64,000 bases of DNA from Streptomyces sp. Edi4 (GCF_040253615.1 NZ_JBEJGY010000004.1:6386001-6450000), one strand, 5' to 3'; shown: positions 1 to 8,467, counted from the first letter of the stretch. The notes: generated by a model not told the origin, from the letters alone. Numbers and translations are program-made.

Positions 1-88
1 CGCTGTCTACGCTGAGCCGGGCCGCGCGCGGGTCACGCGTGGGCGGCGACCACGAGGCCCCCGCGCCGCCCCACCGGCCCGGGACGGA

Positions 89-949
89 TCAGGCCATGTC
101 CGCGCCGCGCAGGAGCAGCAGAGCGACAGCCATGCCGCTGCCGACGATCGCCGCCCGGAACGGCCATCGGCTCCGGCGCCCCAACGGCAGGGCGGCGCCG
201 GCCAGCGTCACGGCCGCCGATGCCGCCCCCAGGGACCAGTCCCGGCATCGCGGCGCGCCCGGCGGCCCGGCGATCAGTACGCCGATGGCCACCATCATCG
301 TCGCCGGGGCGAGCCACCGGCAGGCCCGGCGGCCCAGTCGTTGGGGCAGCCCGCGCACCCCCGCCGCGAGGTCGTCCTCGATGTCGGGCAGCACATTGAC
401 CACGTGCGCCGCGACGCCCAGAAGCGCCCCCGCCGTCACGGCCCACCACGCGGGCCACAGCGACGGGCGCAGGCCGAGGGTGACGAACGCCGGCAGGGAG
501 GCGAAGCCGACGGCGTAGGTCAGCGGCGAGAGCACGGTGCGTTTCAGCACCAGGTTGTAGGACCAGCCCGCGGCCACGCCCGTCAGGTGCGCCGCCCCCG
601 CCGCGCCGCCGCTCAGCAGGGACAGCGGCACGCACAGGGCGAGAGCGGTCCCGGCCGCCACGGCCACCGTCCGGGGCGGGACCTCGCCCGTGGCCACGGG
701 TTTGTCACGGCGCCCGCAGGCCGTGTCCCGGCGTGCGTCGAGCGCGTCGTTGCACCAGCCCACCGACAGCTGTCCGGTGAGTACGGCGGCGGCCACGGCC
801 GCAGAACCCGTCGTCCCTCGGCCCGCCACCGCGGCGAGCGCGGTCCCGAACACCGTCACGGCGATCGTCGGTTCCAGGTGGCAGGCACGCAGCAGTACGG
901 GGACATGACGCGCCGCGGGGGCGAGGGCACCGAGCGGGTGGAGAGTCAC
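89..949 (-). CDS. UbiA-family membrane prenyltransferase
   Basis: 286-residue polytopic membrane protein. It carries both aspartate-rich motifs of the UbiA family: NDALDARRD at residues 67-75 and DIEDD at 189-193, which bind Mg-diphosphate of the prenyl donor. The GTG start at 949 is forced by a TAA four codons upstream; no good ribosome site is visible. It diverges from the type III PKS operon with only 46 bp between starts. From family knowledge, the Actinoplanes agq cluster pairs a UbiA enzyme with the same PKS/methyltransferase/hydroxylase trio to O-prenylate an alkyl methoxyhydroquinone. I infer that role here, with the phenolic lipid made by the neighbours as acceptor. A menaquinone or haem-type UbiA is less likely from this context. 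Confidence 0.85.
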   Translation of the reverse strand: MTLHPLGALAPAARHVPVLLRACHLEPTIAVTVFGTALAAVAGRGTTGSAAVAAAVLTGQLSVGWCNDALDARRDTACGRRDKPVATGEVPPRTVAVAAGTALALCVPLSLLSGGAAGAAHLTGVAAGWSYNLVLKRTVLSPLTYAVGFASLPAFVTLGLRPSLWPAWWAVTAGALLGVAAHVVNVLPDIEDDLAAGVRGLPQRLGRRACRWLAPATMMVAIGVLIAGPPGAPRCRDWSLGAASAAVTLAGAALPLGRRSRWPFRAAIVGSGMAVALLLLRGADMA

Positions 950-995
950 AGGGGGAAGTTATGCGAGTGTGCGCCGCGAGGAAGGCATACCCGAC
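950..995. promoter_or_regulatory. Short divergent promoter region
   Basis: Only 46 bp separate the UbiA start (949) and the preferred PKS start (996), so the promoters and leaders of the two transcription units must overlap. GAGGAAGG at 978-985 lies 10 bases before ATG 996 and is the ribosome site for the PKS; this is why 996 is preferred over the GTG at 969. I see no palindrome. Confidence 0.5.
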
Positions 996-2129
996 ATGCG
1001 TGTCCCTGTCGTTGTCCAGGACGTCCCCGCTCCGTCCCCCGAGCCGTACCGTCCCTCCCCGCCCGTCACGACGACGATCGTCGCGGTCCGCACGGCCCTG
1101 CCTGCCCACCGGTACGCCCAGGACGACCTCACCGAGGCGATCGGCGACCTCTGCCTGGCCCCCGAGGCCGACCGTGCCCTGCTGCGCCGTCTGCACGCGT
1201 CGGCAGGCGTACGCACGCGTCACCTCGCCCTGCCCATCGAGCGGTACGCCGGCCTGAGCGACTTCGGACGGAGCAACGACGCGTGGATGACGGCCGGACT
1301 CGCGCTCGGCGAGGAAGCGCTCACCGCCGCACTGGGAGACGCCGGAATCGAACCGGCCGACATCGACCTGCTGGTGTGCACGTCCATCACCGGGATCGCC
1401 GCGCCCTCGCTGGACGCCCGGCTGGCAGGCAGGCTCGGACTTCGCCCCGACGTCAAGCGCGTTCCCGTATTCGGCCTGGGATGCGTGGCCGGGGCCGCCG
1501 GACTCGCCCGGGTGCACGACTACCTGCGCGGGCATCCCGGAGGCACCGCCGTGCTGCTCAGCGTCGAACTGTGCTCCTTGACGCTCCAGCGCCACGACGA
1601 CTCCGGCGCGAACCTCGTGGCGGGCGCCCTGTTCGGGGACGGCGTCGCCGCGCTGATCGCACAGGCGGGCTCCGCCGCCGCGCCGGCCGGAGCCGGGCCC
1701 TCGGTGATCGCCACCCGCAGCCACCTGTACCCGGGCACCGAACACCTCCTCGGATGGGACATCGGCGCGGACGGCTTCCGGGTCGTCATCGACGCGGGCG
1801 TCCCGGACATCGTGCGCGGCCACTTCGGCACCCACGTGCGCGCCTTCCTCGCCGAACACGGCCTCGCCGTCGCCGACATCGGCGCGTGGGTGTGCCATCC
1901 GGGCGGCCCCGCGGTGCTCTCAGCCGTGGCCGACTCGCTCGGACTGCCCGGGGACGCCCTTGAGGTGTCCCGGCACTGCCTGGCGACGGTGGGCAACATG
2001 TCGTCCGCGTCCGTCCTGCACATCCTGGAGACCATCCACGCGTGCCGGAGGCCAGAGCCCGGCACCTGGGGCCTGGTCGCGGCGATGGGCCCCGGGTTCT
2101 GCTCCGAACTAGTCCTGATCCGATGGTGA
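996..2129 (+). CDS. srsA: Type III polyketide synthase (alkylresorcinol synthase type)
   Basis: 377-residue chalcone/stilbene-synthase-fold enzyme, the usual length of the family. The catalytic triad is visible: Cys163 in VFGLGCVAGAAG, His301 in CHPGGP, Asn334 in VGNMSSAS. Such enzymes extend a fatty acyl-CoA with malonyl/methylmalonyl-CoA and cyclise it to an alkylresorcinol or alkylpyrone. The next two genes (ICMT-type methyltransferase and flavoprotein hydroxylase) are translationally coupled and match the S. griseus srsABC order, which makes phenolic lipids of the cell envelope. A naphthol synthase (RppA type) is the alternative, but RppA normally pairs with a P450. Start ATG 996 has GAGGAAGG 10 bases upstream. 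Confidence 0.88.
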   Translation: MRVPVVVQDVPAPSPEPYRPSPPVTTTIVAVRTALPAHRYAQDDLTEAIGDLCLAPEADRALLRRLHASAGVRTRHLALPIERYAGLSDFGRSNDAWMTAGLALGEEALTAALGDAGIEPADIDLLVCTSITGIAAPSLDARLAGRLGLRPDVKRVPVFGLGCVAGAAGLARVHDYLRGHPGGTAVLLSVELCSLTLQRHDDSGANLVAGALFGDGVAALIAQAGSAAAPAGAGPSVIATRSHLYPGTEHLLGWDIGADGFRVVIDAGVPDIVRGHFGTHVRAFLAEHGLAVADIGAWVCHPGGPAVLSAVADSLGLPGDALEVSRHCLATVGNMSSASVLHILETIHACRRPEPGTWGLVAAMGPGFCSELVLIRW

Positions 2130-2654
2130 GTGGGTTTCATGCACTGGTACGCACTTCTCGTTCTCGCCGTCGCCGCCGAGCGGTTGGCCGAACTCGCCGT
2201 CGCGCGGCGCAACGCGGCCCGGGCCTTCGCCCGCGCCGGCGTGGAACACGGGCGCGGTCACTATCCGGTGATGGTCGTCCTGCACACCGGTCTGCTTGTT
2301 TCCTGTCTGGCCGAAACCGCGCTCGCCGACCGGCCGTTCCGGCCCGCGCTTGGCGGTCCCATGCTGGTCCTGGTCCTGCTGGCGCAAGCGCTGCGATGGT
2401 GGTGCGTCACCACACTCGGGCCGTACTGGAACACGCGGGTCATCGTCGCCCCCGGAACGCGCCTGGTGGGCGCGGGACCGTACAGATTCCTCCACCACCC
2501 CAACTACGTGGCCGTCGTCGTGGAGATCATCGCCCTGCCCCTTGTGCACAGCGCCTGGCTGACCGCCGCGGTGTTCACCGCGGCCAACGCGATGCTGCTC
2601 CGGGTGCGCATCCGCTGCGAGAACACCGCTCTCGCCACGGCCGTGCGCGCATGA
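2130..2654 (+). CDS. srsB: ICMT-type membrane methyltransferase
   Basis: 174-residue membrane protein of the isoprenylcysteine carboxyl methyltransferase/PEMT-like family. It has about four hydrophobic segments and the C-terminal cofactor-pocket signature GPYRFLHHPNY at about 117-127 (the family reads GPYR..RHPxYxG). SrsB/AgqB homologues O-methylate an alkylresorcinol; that substrate is inferred from position. GTG 2130 directly follows the PKS stop, and an in-frame ATG at 2139 is an alternative start. The downstream gene begins inside its stop (ATGA), so the three genes are one operon. Confidence 0.82.
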   Translation: MGFMHWYALLVLAVAAERLAELAVARRNAARAFARAGVEHGRGHYPVMVVLHTGLLVSCLAETALADRPFRPALGGPMLVLVLLAQALRWWCVTTLGPYWNTRVIVAPGTRLVGAGPYRFLHHPNYVAVVVEIIALPLVHSAWLTAAVFTAANAMLLRVRIRCENTALATAVRA

Positions 2655-3682
2655 AGGCCCCCCACGACCTCATCGTGGCCGGAGGTGGTCCCGCGGGGCT
2701 CGCGACCGCGTTGTACGCCGCACGCGGGGGCCTCGACGTGGTCGTGGCCGAGCCCCGCCGGGCGCCGGTCGACAAGGCGTGCGGGGAAGGTCTGATGCCC
2801 GGTGCCGTACGAGCTCTGCGTGCGCTCGGTCTGGAGGTCCCCGGCCGGACGATCGGTGGAATCCGTTATGTGCAGGGGCCTTTGCGGGCCGAGGCGGGCT
2901 TTTGGCAGGGCTCTGGCCTCGGCGCCCGCCGCACCGAACTGCACGCGGCTCTGCACCGGGCCGTGCTCGACGAGGGTGTCCCCGTACTGCCCCTGCGCGT
3001 CAGCGAGGTGCGACAGGACAGCGCGAGTGTCACCGTCCCCGGCACCGGCTTGCGCGCCAGGTGGCTGGCGGCGGCGGACGGGCTTCACTCACCGGTGCGC
3101 CGTCATTTGGGCCTGGAGGTGACGAGCACAACGGCACCCCGCTACGGGCTGCGCCGCCATTACGCTGTCGCGCCGTGGTCGTCGTACGTGGAGGTGCACT
3201 GGGGACCGTTCGGGGAGGCGTACGTCACTCCGCTCGGCCCGGCGCTGGTGGGAGTGGCGCTTCTGACGGCCCGGCGGGCGCCCTACGACGACCAGCTCGC
3301 GACCTTTTCCGAGCTGGCGTCCCGACTTCCCGAGACGGCGGCCGTCACCTCGGTACGGGGCGCGGGACCGCTGCGCCAGCGGCCCCGAAACCGCTGCCAC
3401 GGACGGGTGTTGTTCGTCGGTGACGCGGCTGGGTACGTCGACGCGCTGACCGGTGAAGGGGTCTCCCTCGCCCTCGCGGGCGCCGACGCCCTGATCCGTA
3501 ACATCCGGCGCGGCACCCCACAGCGTTACGAGGGCGACTGGAGACGGGTGACCCGGCGCCACCGCCTCCTGACAGAACTGCTGGTACGAACCCGGCAGCG
3601 TCCCGCGCTCGCACCGCTCATCGTGCCGGCCGCCACCCGTTGGCCCCGCCTTTTCGCGGCCGCCGTGAACGCGTTGGCCTGA
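2651..3682 (+). CDS. srsC: FAD-dependent monooxygenase (phenolic-lipid hydroxylase)
   Basis: 343-residue flavoprotein of the geranylgeranyl-reductase/halogenase-like monooxygenase group. The N-terminal dinucleotide fold has GGGPAG at 11-16, then DKACGEGLMP at about 41-50. The second FAD motif is FVGDAAGYVDALTGEGV at about 255-271. It starts at ATG 2651, overlapping the methyltransferase stop by four bases. SrsC/AgqC oxidise the methylated alkylresorcinol to a methoxy-(hydro)quinone; I infer the same step. The product would be the acceptor of the divergent UbiA enzyme. Confidence 0.82.
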   Translation: MKAPHDLIVAGGGPAGLATALYAARGGLDVVVAEPRRAPVDKACGEGLMPGAVRALRALGLEVPGRTIGGIRYVQGPLRAEAGFWQGSGLGARRTELHAALHRAVLDEGVPVLPLRVSEVRQDSASVTVPGTGLRARWLAAADGLHSPVRRHLGLEVTSTTAPRYGLRRHYAVAPWSSYVEVHWGPFGEAYVTPLGPALVGVALLTARRAPYDDQLATFSELASRLPETAAVTSVRGAGPLRQRPRNRCHGRVLFVGDAAGYVDALTGEGVSLALAGADALIRNIRRGTPQRYEGDWRRVTRRHRLLTELLVRTRQRPALAPLIVPAATRWPRLFAAAVNALA

Positions 3683-3716
3683 GCCCCGACGCGGACGCGA
3701 CGGCGCTCGCCACTGG

Positions 3717-4703
3717 TCACACGGTGGGCCGGGGCCCTGCGGCGCGCCGGAGCCTGTTGGCGATCGCGAGACCCAGCCCCTCCTCCACCGGCAAGGAGGC
3801 GACGATGAGGTCGCACCCCTGCTCGTCGAGCCGGCGCAGGAACCCGTACAGCCCACGCGCGTAGGCGGGCATCGAGGCGGGGACCCGCACCACGGCGTGC
3901 GCCTCCACCGTGGCACCGGGGAAGGCGGGGGGAAGGAAGACGCCCACGTGGTGCCCCCGCTCTCGTGCCAGCTCCGCTTCGGCGACCACCTGGTCGGGTT
4001 CGACGAGGACGACCCGCGCACGCGGCGCGTAGTGCGAGGGATGCTGGCCCGGCACCCGGACAGGGCTCGTCGCGGGGACGGCGAGCGGGGCTCCCAGCAC
4101 CGCTTCCAGGTCCTCACGCGTCACTCCGCCGGGCCGCAGGATGCTCGGGACCTCGCCCGTGACGTCGACGATGGTCGACTCGACGCCCACCTCGCAGGGC
4201 CCGCCGTCCAGCACGAAGTCGACGGCGTCACCCAGCTCGGCACGCACGTCCTCGGCGGTGGTGGGACTGACCTGGCCGAAGCGGTTGGCGGACGGAGCCG
4301 TGACGCCGCCGCCGAAGGCCGCCAGCAGCGCGAGCGCGACGGGGTGGCCGGGCACGCGCACGGCCACCGTCTCCAGACCGCCGGTCGCTTCGAGGGGCAC
4401 CCGGGGACCGCGCCGCAGGACCAGCGTCAAGGGCCCCGGCCAGAAGTGCTCGGCCAGCAGGCGCGCCGCCCGTGGCACGTCCTGGACCCAGCCGTCCAGC
4501 TGCTCCGCGCCGCCGATGTGGACGATCAGCGGGTGGGAGGGCGGACGCCCCTTGACCTGGAAGATCCGCGCCACGGCAGCGGGATCCTCGGCGTTGGCGC
4601 CCAGCCCGTAAACGGTTTCCGTCGGGAGCGCCACCAGCCCGCCGGCGCGCAGCACACCGGCCGCCTTCTCGATGTCAATGGTGTTTGCCGTCACCCTCGC
4701 CAT
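3717..4703 (-). CDS. sua5: L-threonylcarbamoyladenylate synthase, long Sua5 form
   Basis: 328-residue protein with an N-terminal YrdC domain (PTETVYGLGANA near residues 25-36, KGRPPSHPLIVH further on, STIVDV at the end) and a C-terminal Sua5 domain beginning at PGQHPSHYAPRA. It makes threonylcarbamoyl-AMP from Thr, bicarbonate and ATP, the first step of tRNA t6A37. It stands alone, convergent with the phenolic-lipid operon and divergent from the IS remnant. Streptomycetes usually carry a short Sua5/YrdC beside prfA and hemK, so this may be a second copy (not testable here). The start ATG 4703 sits directly at the conserved N-terminus. Confidence 0.9.
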   Translation of the reverse strand: MARVTANTIDIEKAAGVLRAGGLVALPTETVYGLGANAEDPAAVARIFQVKGRPPSHPLIVHIGGAEQLDGWVQDVPRAARLLAEHFWPGPLTLVLRRGPRVPLEATGGLETVAVRVPGHPVALALLAAFGGGVTAPSANRFGQVSPTTAEDVRAELGDAVDFVLDGGPCEVGVESTIVDVTGEVPSILRPGGVTREDLEAVLGAPLAVPATSPVRVPGQHPSHYAPRARVVLVEPDQVVAEAELARERGHHVGVFLPPAFPGATVEAHAVVRVPASMPAYARGLYGFLRRLDEQGCDLIVASLPVEEGLGLAIANRLRRAAGPRPTV

Positions 4704-4817
4704 TTTAGGCGGGCGCGCTGACCGAGATGACGGACGGCGAAGGTCGCGCAGCCGGCCTACGATTCCGGTTGGGGGCGCGGGTATTCGGGCGTAGTGCCTG
4801 GCCGTCGCCGGCTGGCG

Positions 4818-5270
4818 ATGTCCGACGGTCTCATGGGCCGGATCGCGGGCCGTTTCACGCGGCTGGAACCCCGGCCGCGGGTGCGGCAGTTGGTGCTGAG
4901 ACCGCCGGCGGACCTGCCGCGGAAGAACTGCTGGACAATAGCCGAGCACGCCGGCGACACCAGCCCGGATGGGCTGCGCCACCCGCTCGGCCGGGCGAAG
5001 TGGGACGCCGACGGGGCGCGCGATGACCACACCTCCCGGCACGGACACGCGGGCATCGACCGCGCGCCGTACCTGCCGCAGTCCGGACATGCGACCCCGC
5101 GCGGTGCCGCCGGCCCGGCGTTCCCGAGAACGTCGGCATCGCGACCAAGCAGCAGCTCGCCGCACAGATGATCCGAGCGGGCACTGGACGCCGCGGTTCC
5201 GGCCGCGTCGGGGTCCGGCCGGCGACGAGGTCTACGGCGGCAACCCCCACCTGCGCGCTGTCCGAGCCTG
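4818..5270 (+). pseudogene. Decayed IS701-type transposase
   Basis: The reading frame from ATG 4818 gives an N-terminal stretch I recognise from IS701-family transposases of Streptomyces: MGRIAGRFTRLEPRPRVRQL, then NCWTIAEHAGD and LGRAKWDAD. The catalytic middle is missing. Later pieces lie in other frames: GVPENVGIATKQQLAAQMI near 5120-5175 and AGDEVYGGNPHLR near 5220-5258. There is therefore an internal deletion and at least two frame changes, and the C-terminal half is absent. No terminal inverted repeats were found. It is dead, and marks an old insertion next to sua5. Confidence 0.75.
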
Positions 5271-5746
5271 CCGCAGCCACTACCACCGCCGAGCCGTCCT
5301 CCAGCCATGAAGATCACATCTCCGGCTCGAGTACTGGGCCGTGGCGAGACCGGCGTGGGGGGGCCTGCCCCACGCCGGGCAAGGAGCGTCCGCCGGATCG
5401 CCGAGCTCTTTCTCGGAGCTCTTGGCGCCGACCGCCCTATGCTGAAACGCTGCCCTTCGGCTGAGTCAATATCTATGGCCGCGACGCAAGTTTTTGACAC
5501 GTCGCTCGACGAGTGTTCTTGCTGCAATCGAAGGGGTGGAGTAATTTACCGGACTCGGGCCACCGCCCCGTGCTACTGTCGATCCCAGTTGCAGTTGTGG
5601 TTCCCAAAACTTCAAGCGTCTCCGCCGGGATTTTTCGGCCAATGGACGCTTTTTCGTATTGCCGGTATTCCCGGACGGGGCATCATCACGGCGACCCGGT
5701 ATCCGCCATCGCGGGTAACGGCGTACTGCCCCGAAGGAGATATGAC
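5271..5746 (+). promoter_or_regulatory. Gap and long leader of the cold-shock gene
   Basis: The first half (5271 to about 5550) shows no supportable gene. The second half is less GC-rich than the surroundings, with AT-containing stretches near 5575-5670 (for example CCCAAAACTTC, GGATTTTTCGG, GCTTTTTCGTATTGCC), and runs into the GAAGGAGA ribosome site at 5733-5740. A long structured leader is typical of cold-shock mRNAs, where it controls stability and translation. The promoter and leader assignment is inference. Confidence 0.45.
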
Positions 5747-5950
5747 ATGGCATCAGGCACAGTGAAGTGGTTCAACGCGGCCAAGGGCTTCGGCTTCATC
5801 GAGCAGGACGGTGGGGGTGCCGACGTGTTTGCCCACTTCTCGAACATCGCCGCCCAGGGTTTCCGCGAGCTGGTCGAGGGCCAGAGGGTCAGCTTCGACA
5901 TCCTGTCGGGCCAGAAGGGCATGACGGCCGAGAATATCGTTCTCGCCTGA
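5747..5950 (+). CDS. cspA: CspA-family cold-shock protein
   Basis: 67-residue single OB-fold nucleic-acid-binding protein, the standard length of the family. RNP1 KGFGFIEQD (residues 13-21) and RNP2 DVFAHFSNI (27-35) are both present. It binds single-stranded RNA and acts as an RNA chaperone in the cytoplasm. ATG 5747 is preceded by GAAGGAGA. It is followed by a strong terminator and then a DEAD-box helicase on the same strand, a pairing that fits a cold-stress RNA-remodelling module. Confidence 0.95.
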   Translation: MASGTVKWFNAAKGFGFIEQDGGGADVFAHFSNIAAQGFRELVEGQRVSFDILSGQKGMTAENIVLA

Positions 5951-5965
5951 CGCCTGCGCATACTT

Positions 5966-6009
5966 CGTAGCTGGGGCCCGCATCCCTCGGGGTGCGGGCC
6001 CCAGCTACG
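5966..6009 (+). terminator. Hairpin terminator after cspA
   Basis: A perfect 17-bp stem (5966-5982 with 5993-6009) with a 10-base loop begins 15 bases after the cspA stop. There is no long T run, as usual in Streptomyces. Confidence 0.85.
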
Positions 6010-6286
6010 AGCATTTCCCGCAGCGGGTGTGATCTGCGGACGGCAATCGTTCGCGGTCCCCGCATCCAGTGACGCGCGCGGCGTCCGAAGTGGCAATCGG
6101 TAGGCGTCCGGAATTTCGCGTCCACATGACGACGGAAATTCTGTCGATGCAGCCCGCGTCAGTCCTGTCGTGTTCCAGATTATTTTTCGCATCTCATTCG
6201 GTTCGTTCTTGTGATTCTTCGCGCTGTTCTTCTGCTGCGGGAATTCCTTGACGCGCGCCGTATGGCCGTATCAAGGAAGGTTCTCC

Positions 6287-7819
6287 ATGAACCCCGCACG
6301 TACGAACGACCGTTCTTCCCGCCGCGACCGCAGTGACGGCCCCGCTTTCGGGTCCGGCGCGGGCTCGAGGCGGGAAAGCCGTTTCGGCTCGTCCGCTCCG
6401 AGCCGTTCGGGAGCCCCCAGCCGTTCGGGCGGCCCGAGCCGTTCGGGCGGTCACGGTCGGCGGCCCGCCGCGGTTCAGGGCGAGTTCGCCGCGCCGAAGA
6501 CGATCACTCCAGCGCTGCCCGCGGCCGAGGCGTTCAGCGACCTCGACATGCCGGCCGGGCTGCTCGCCGCGCTGACCACGCAGGGTGTGAGCGCCCCCTT
6601 CCCCATCCAGGCCGCGACCCTGCCCAACACGCTGGCCGGCCGGGACGTCCTGGGACGCGGGCGCACTGGTTCCGGCAAGACTCTGGCCTTCGGTCTGGCT
6701 CTCCTGGCTCGCACCGCCGGGCAGCGCGCCGAGCCCCGTCAGCCGCTGGCCCTGGTCCTCGTGCCGACGCGGGAGCTGGCCCAGCAGGTGACCGAGGCGC
6801 TCACCCCTTGTGCCCGCGCGGTGAAGCTGCGCCTGGCCACCGTGGTCGGCGGCATGCCGATCGGCCGGCAGGCCAACGCGCTGCGGGGTGGAGCGGAGGT
6901 CGTCGTGGCGACGCCGGGCCGGCTCAAGGACCTCATCGACCGTGGTGACTGCCGGCTCGACCAGGTGGCGATCACCGTGCTCGATGAGGCCGACCAGATG
7001 GCTGACATGGGCTTCATGCCCCAGGTCACCGCGCTCCTGGACCAGGTGCGCCCCGACGGCCAGCGGATGCTGTTCTCGGCCACCCTCGACCGCAACGTCG
7101 ACCTTCTGGTCCGCCGCTACCTCGTCGATCCGGTCGTCCACTCCGTCGACCCGTCCGCAGGGGCGGTCACCACGATGGAGCACCACGTACTGCACGTCCA
7201 CGGCGCGGACAAGCACCGTACGACCACGCACATCGCGGCACGCGAGGGCAGGGTCATCATGTTCCTGGACACCAAGCACGCGGTCGACCGGCTGACCCAG
7301 GACCTGCTGGACAGCGGGGTGCGGGCCGCGGCCCTGCACGGCGGCAAGTCGCAGCCGCAGCGAACCCGGACTCTGGCTCAGTTCAAGACCGGGCATGTCA
7401 CCGTGCTGGTGGCCACCAATGTCGCGGCTCGCGGCATCCATGTCGACAACCTGGACCTCGTGGTCAACGTCGACCCGCCGACCGACCACAAGGACTATCT
7501 GCACCGCGGTGGCCGCACCGCCCGCGCCGGGGAGACCGGCAGTGTCGTCACCCTGGTGACCCCGCAGCAGCGCCGCGACATGACCCGCCTCATGACCGCC
7601 GCCGGGATCGTGCCCCAGACCACCCAGGTCCGCTCCGGCGACGTGGAGCTCACCCGGATCACCGGCGCGCAGGCCCCCTCCGGCATCGCCGTGACGATCG
7701 CCGCGCCGGTCGTCGAGCGGAGCCGGCGCAGCACGTCGTCGTCCCGCGGCCGGCGCAGCCCCGCCTCGGCTGCCCGGCGCAGGACCGCACAGCAGTCCGC
7801 GTTCGGCACCGCGGTCTGA
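6287..7819 (+). CDS. DEAD-box ATP-dependent RNA helicase
   Basis: 510-residue cytoplasmic RNA helicase. A low-complexity N-terminus (about residues 1-65) carries repeated Ser-Arg-Ser-Gly-Gly units. The core follows: Q-motif region, Walker A GRTGSGKT (125-132), PTRELAQQ (160-167), TPGR (209-212), DEAD (233-236), SAT (264-266) and HRGGRTARAGE near 405. The C-terminal tail is basic. Starting at ATG 6287 with AAGGAAGG 6 bases upstream is better than the upstream in-frame ATG at 6248, which lacks a ribosome site. The 277-base space from the cspA terminator probably holds its own promoter and leader. The likely role is unwinding cold-stabilised RNA, together with CspA and the CBS protein downstream. 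Confidence 0.93.
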   Translation: MNPARTNDRSSRRDRSDGPAFGSGAGSRRESRFGSSAPSRSGAPSRSGGPSRSGGHGRRPAAVQGEFAAPKTITPALPAAEAFSDLDMPAGLLAALTTQGVSAPFPIQAATLPNTLAGRDVLGRGRTGSGKTLAFGLALLARTAGQRAEPRQPLALVLVPTRELAQQVTEALTPCARAVKLRLATVVGGMPIGRQANALRGGAEVVVATPGRLKDLIDRGDCRLDQVAITVLDEADQMADMGFMPQVTALLDQVRPDGQRMLFSATLDRNVDLLVRRYLVDPVVHSVDPSAGAVTTMEHHVLHVHGADKHRTTTHIAAREGRVIMFLDTKHAVDRLTQDLLDSGVRAAALHGGKSQPQRTRTLAQFKTGHVTVLVATNVAARGIHVDNLDLVVNVDPPTDHKDYLHRGGRTARAGETGSVVTLVTPQQRRDMTRLMTAAGIVPQTTQVRSGDVELTRITGAQAPSGIAVTIAAPVVERSRRSTSSSRGRRSPASAARRRTAQQSAFGTAV

Positions 7820-7864
7820 CAACCCCCGTGTCCGGAAACCGATCTACCTCCGCAGGAGCTTTCT

Positions 7865-8197
7865 TTGACGATGGTTCAGGTGCAGCCCCGCGCGATGGCC
7901 GCGACCCCCGTACTCCGCTCGGTGGCCGCCACCCCCGTACTGCGGTCGGTGGCCGACGCCACCGACATGACCGGTCCGCGGGTCTTCGACGACATGACCG
8001 TCGAGGTGGCCCTGTCCGTCATGGCGAGCGCCCACACCGGTCACCTGCTTGTCTGTGACAACGACAGCGTGTGCACGGGGCTCCTCACCCTGGCCCAGCT
8101 CACCGCGGTCCGCGACAGGACCGGGTACACCGATCGCGTCCAGCTGCGGGACATCCTCGCCGGTGACACTCCGCGCCCTGCCGCCCTGACCCGCTGA
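7865..8197 (+). CDS. Small single-CBS-domain protein
   Basis: 110-residue protein (108 if ATG 7871 is used). Residues about 35-105 read as one CBS motif pair half (MTVEVALSVMASAHTGHLLV ... GLLTLAQLTAVRD), a fold that binds adenosyl ligands, usually as a dimer. The N-terminus has an exact protein duplication, ATPVLRSVA twice, encoded by two 27-bp units at 7901-7927 and 7928-7954. AGGAG at 7854-7858 suits either TTG 7865 or ATG 7871. It lies 45 bases after the helicase on the same strand, so co-expression is likely. Its function is unknown. Confidence 0.75.
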   Translation: MTMVQVQPRAMAATPVLRSVAATPVLRSVADATDMTGPRVFDDMTVEVALSVMASAHTGHLLVCDNDSVCTGLLTLAQLTAVRDRTGYTDRVQLRDILAGDTPRPAALTR

Positions 8198-8467
8198 ACG
8201 GCCGCGCCGCAGCCGACCGAACCGCCTGCGAGGTCCAGCGGGCCACCCAGCCCGGCTTCATCTGCCGCGACCATCGGGGCAGTGTTGGAACGCGGAGCCT
8301 GCCCGCGCAGGGTCCGGGTGCGGGACGGGCGACGACGGCCGGGTGCCCGGATGCAGGCCGGGACACATGGTCGAATGGACCTGTTCGGTACCGAACCACC
8401 GCCGGCAACCCGTTTGTCCGGGACGCGAGTCCTGAGCGGCGTCGAGCCGAGGAGCCGAGGAGGCGCT

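Noticed and set aside
969..995. GTG 969 start of the type III PKS
   Set aside because: It would place the GAGGAAGG ribosome site inside the gene; ATG 996 is correctly spaced.
8282..8467. Longer N-terminus of the SpoIIE phosphatase
   Set aside because: The GAGGAGG site just before GTG 8468 is better than any upstream signal, and the extension has no domain character.
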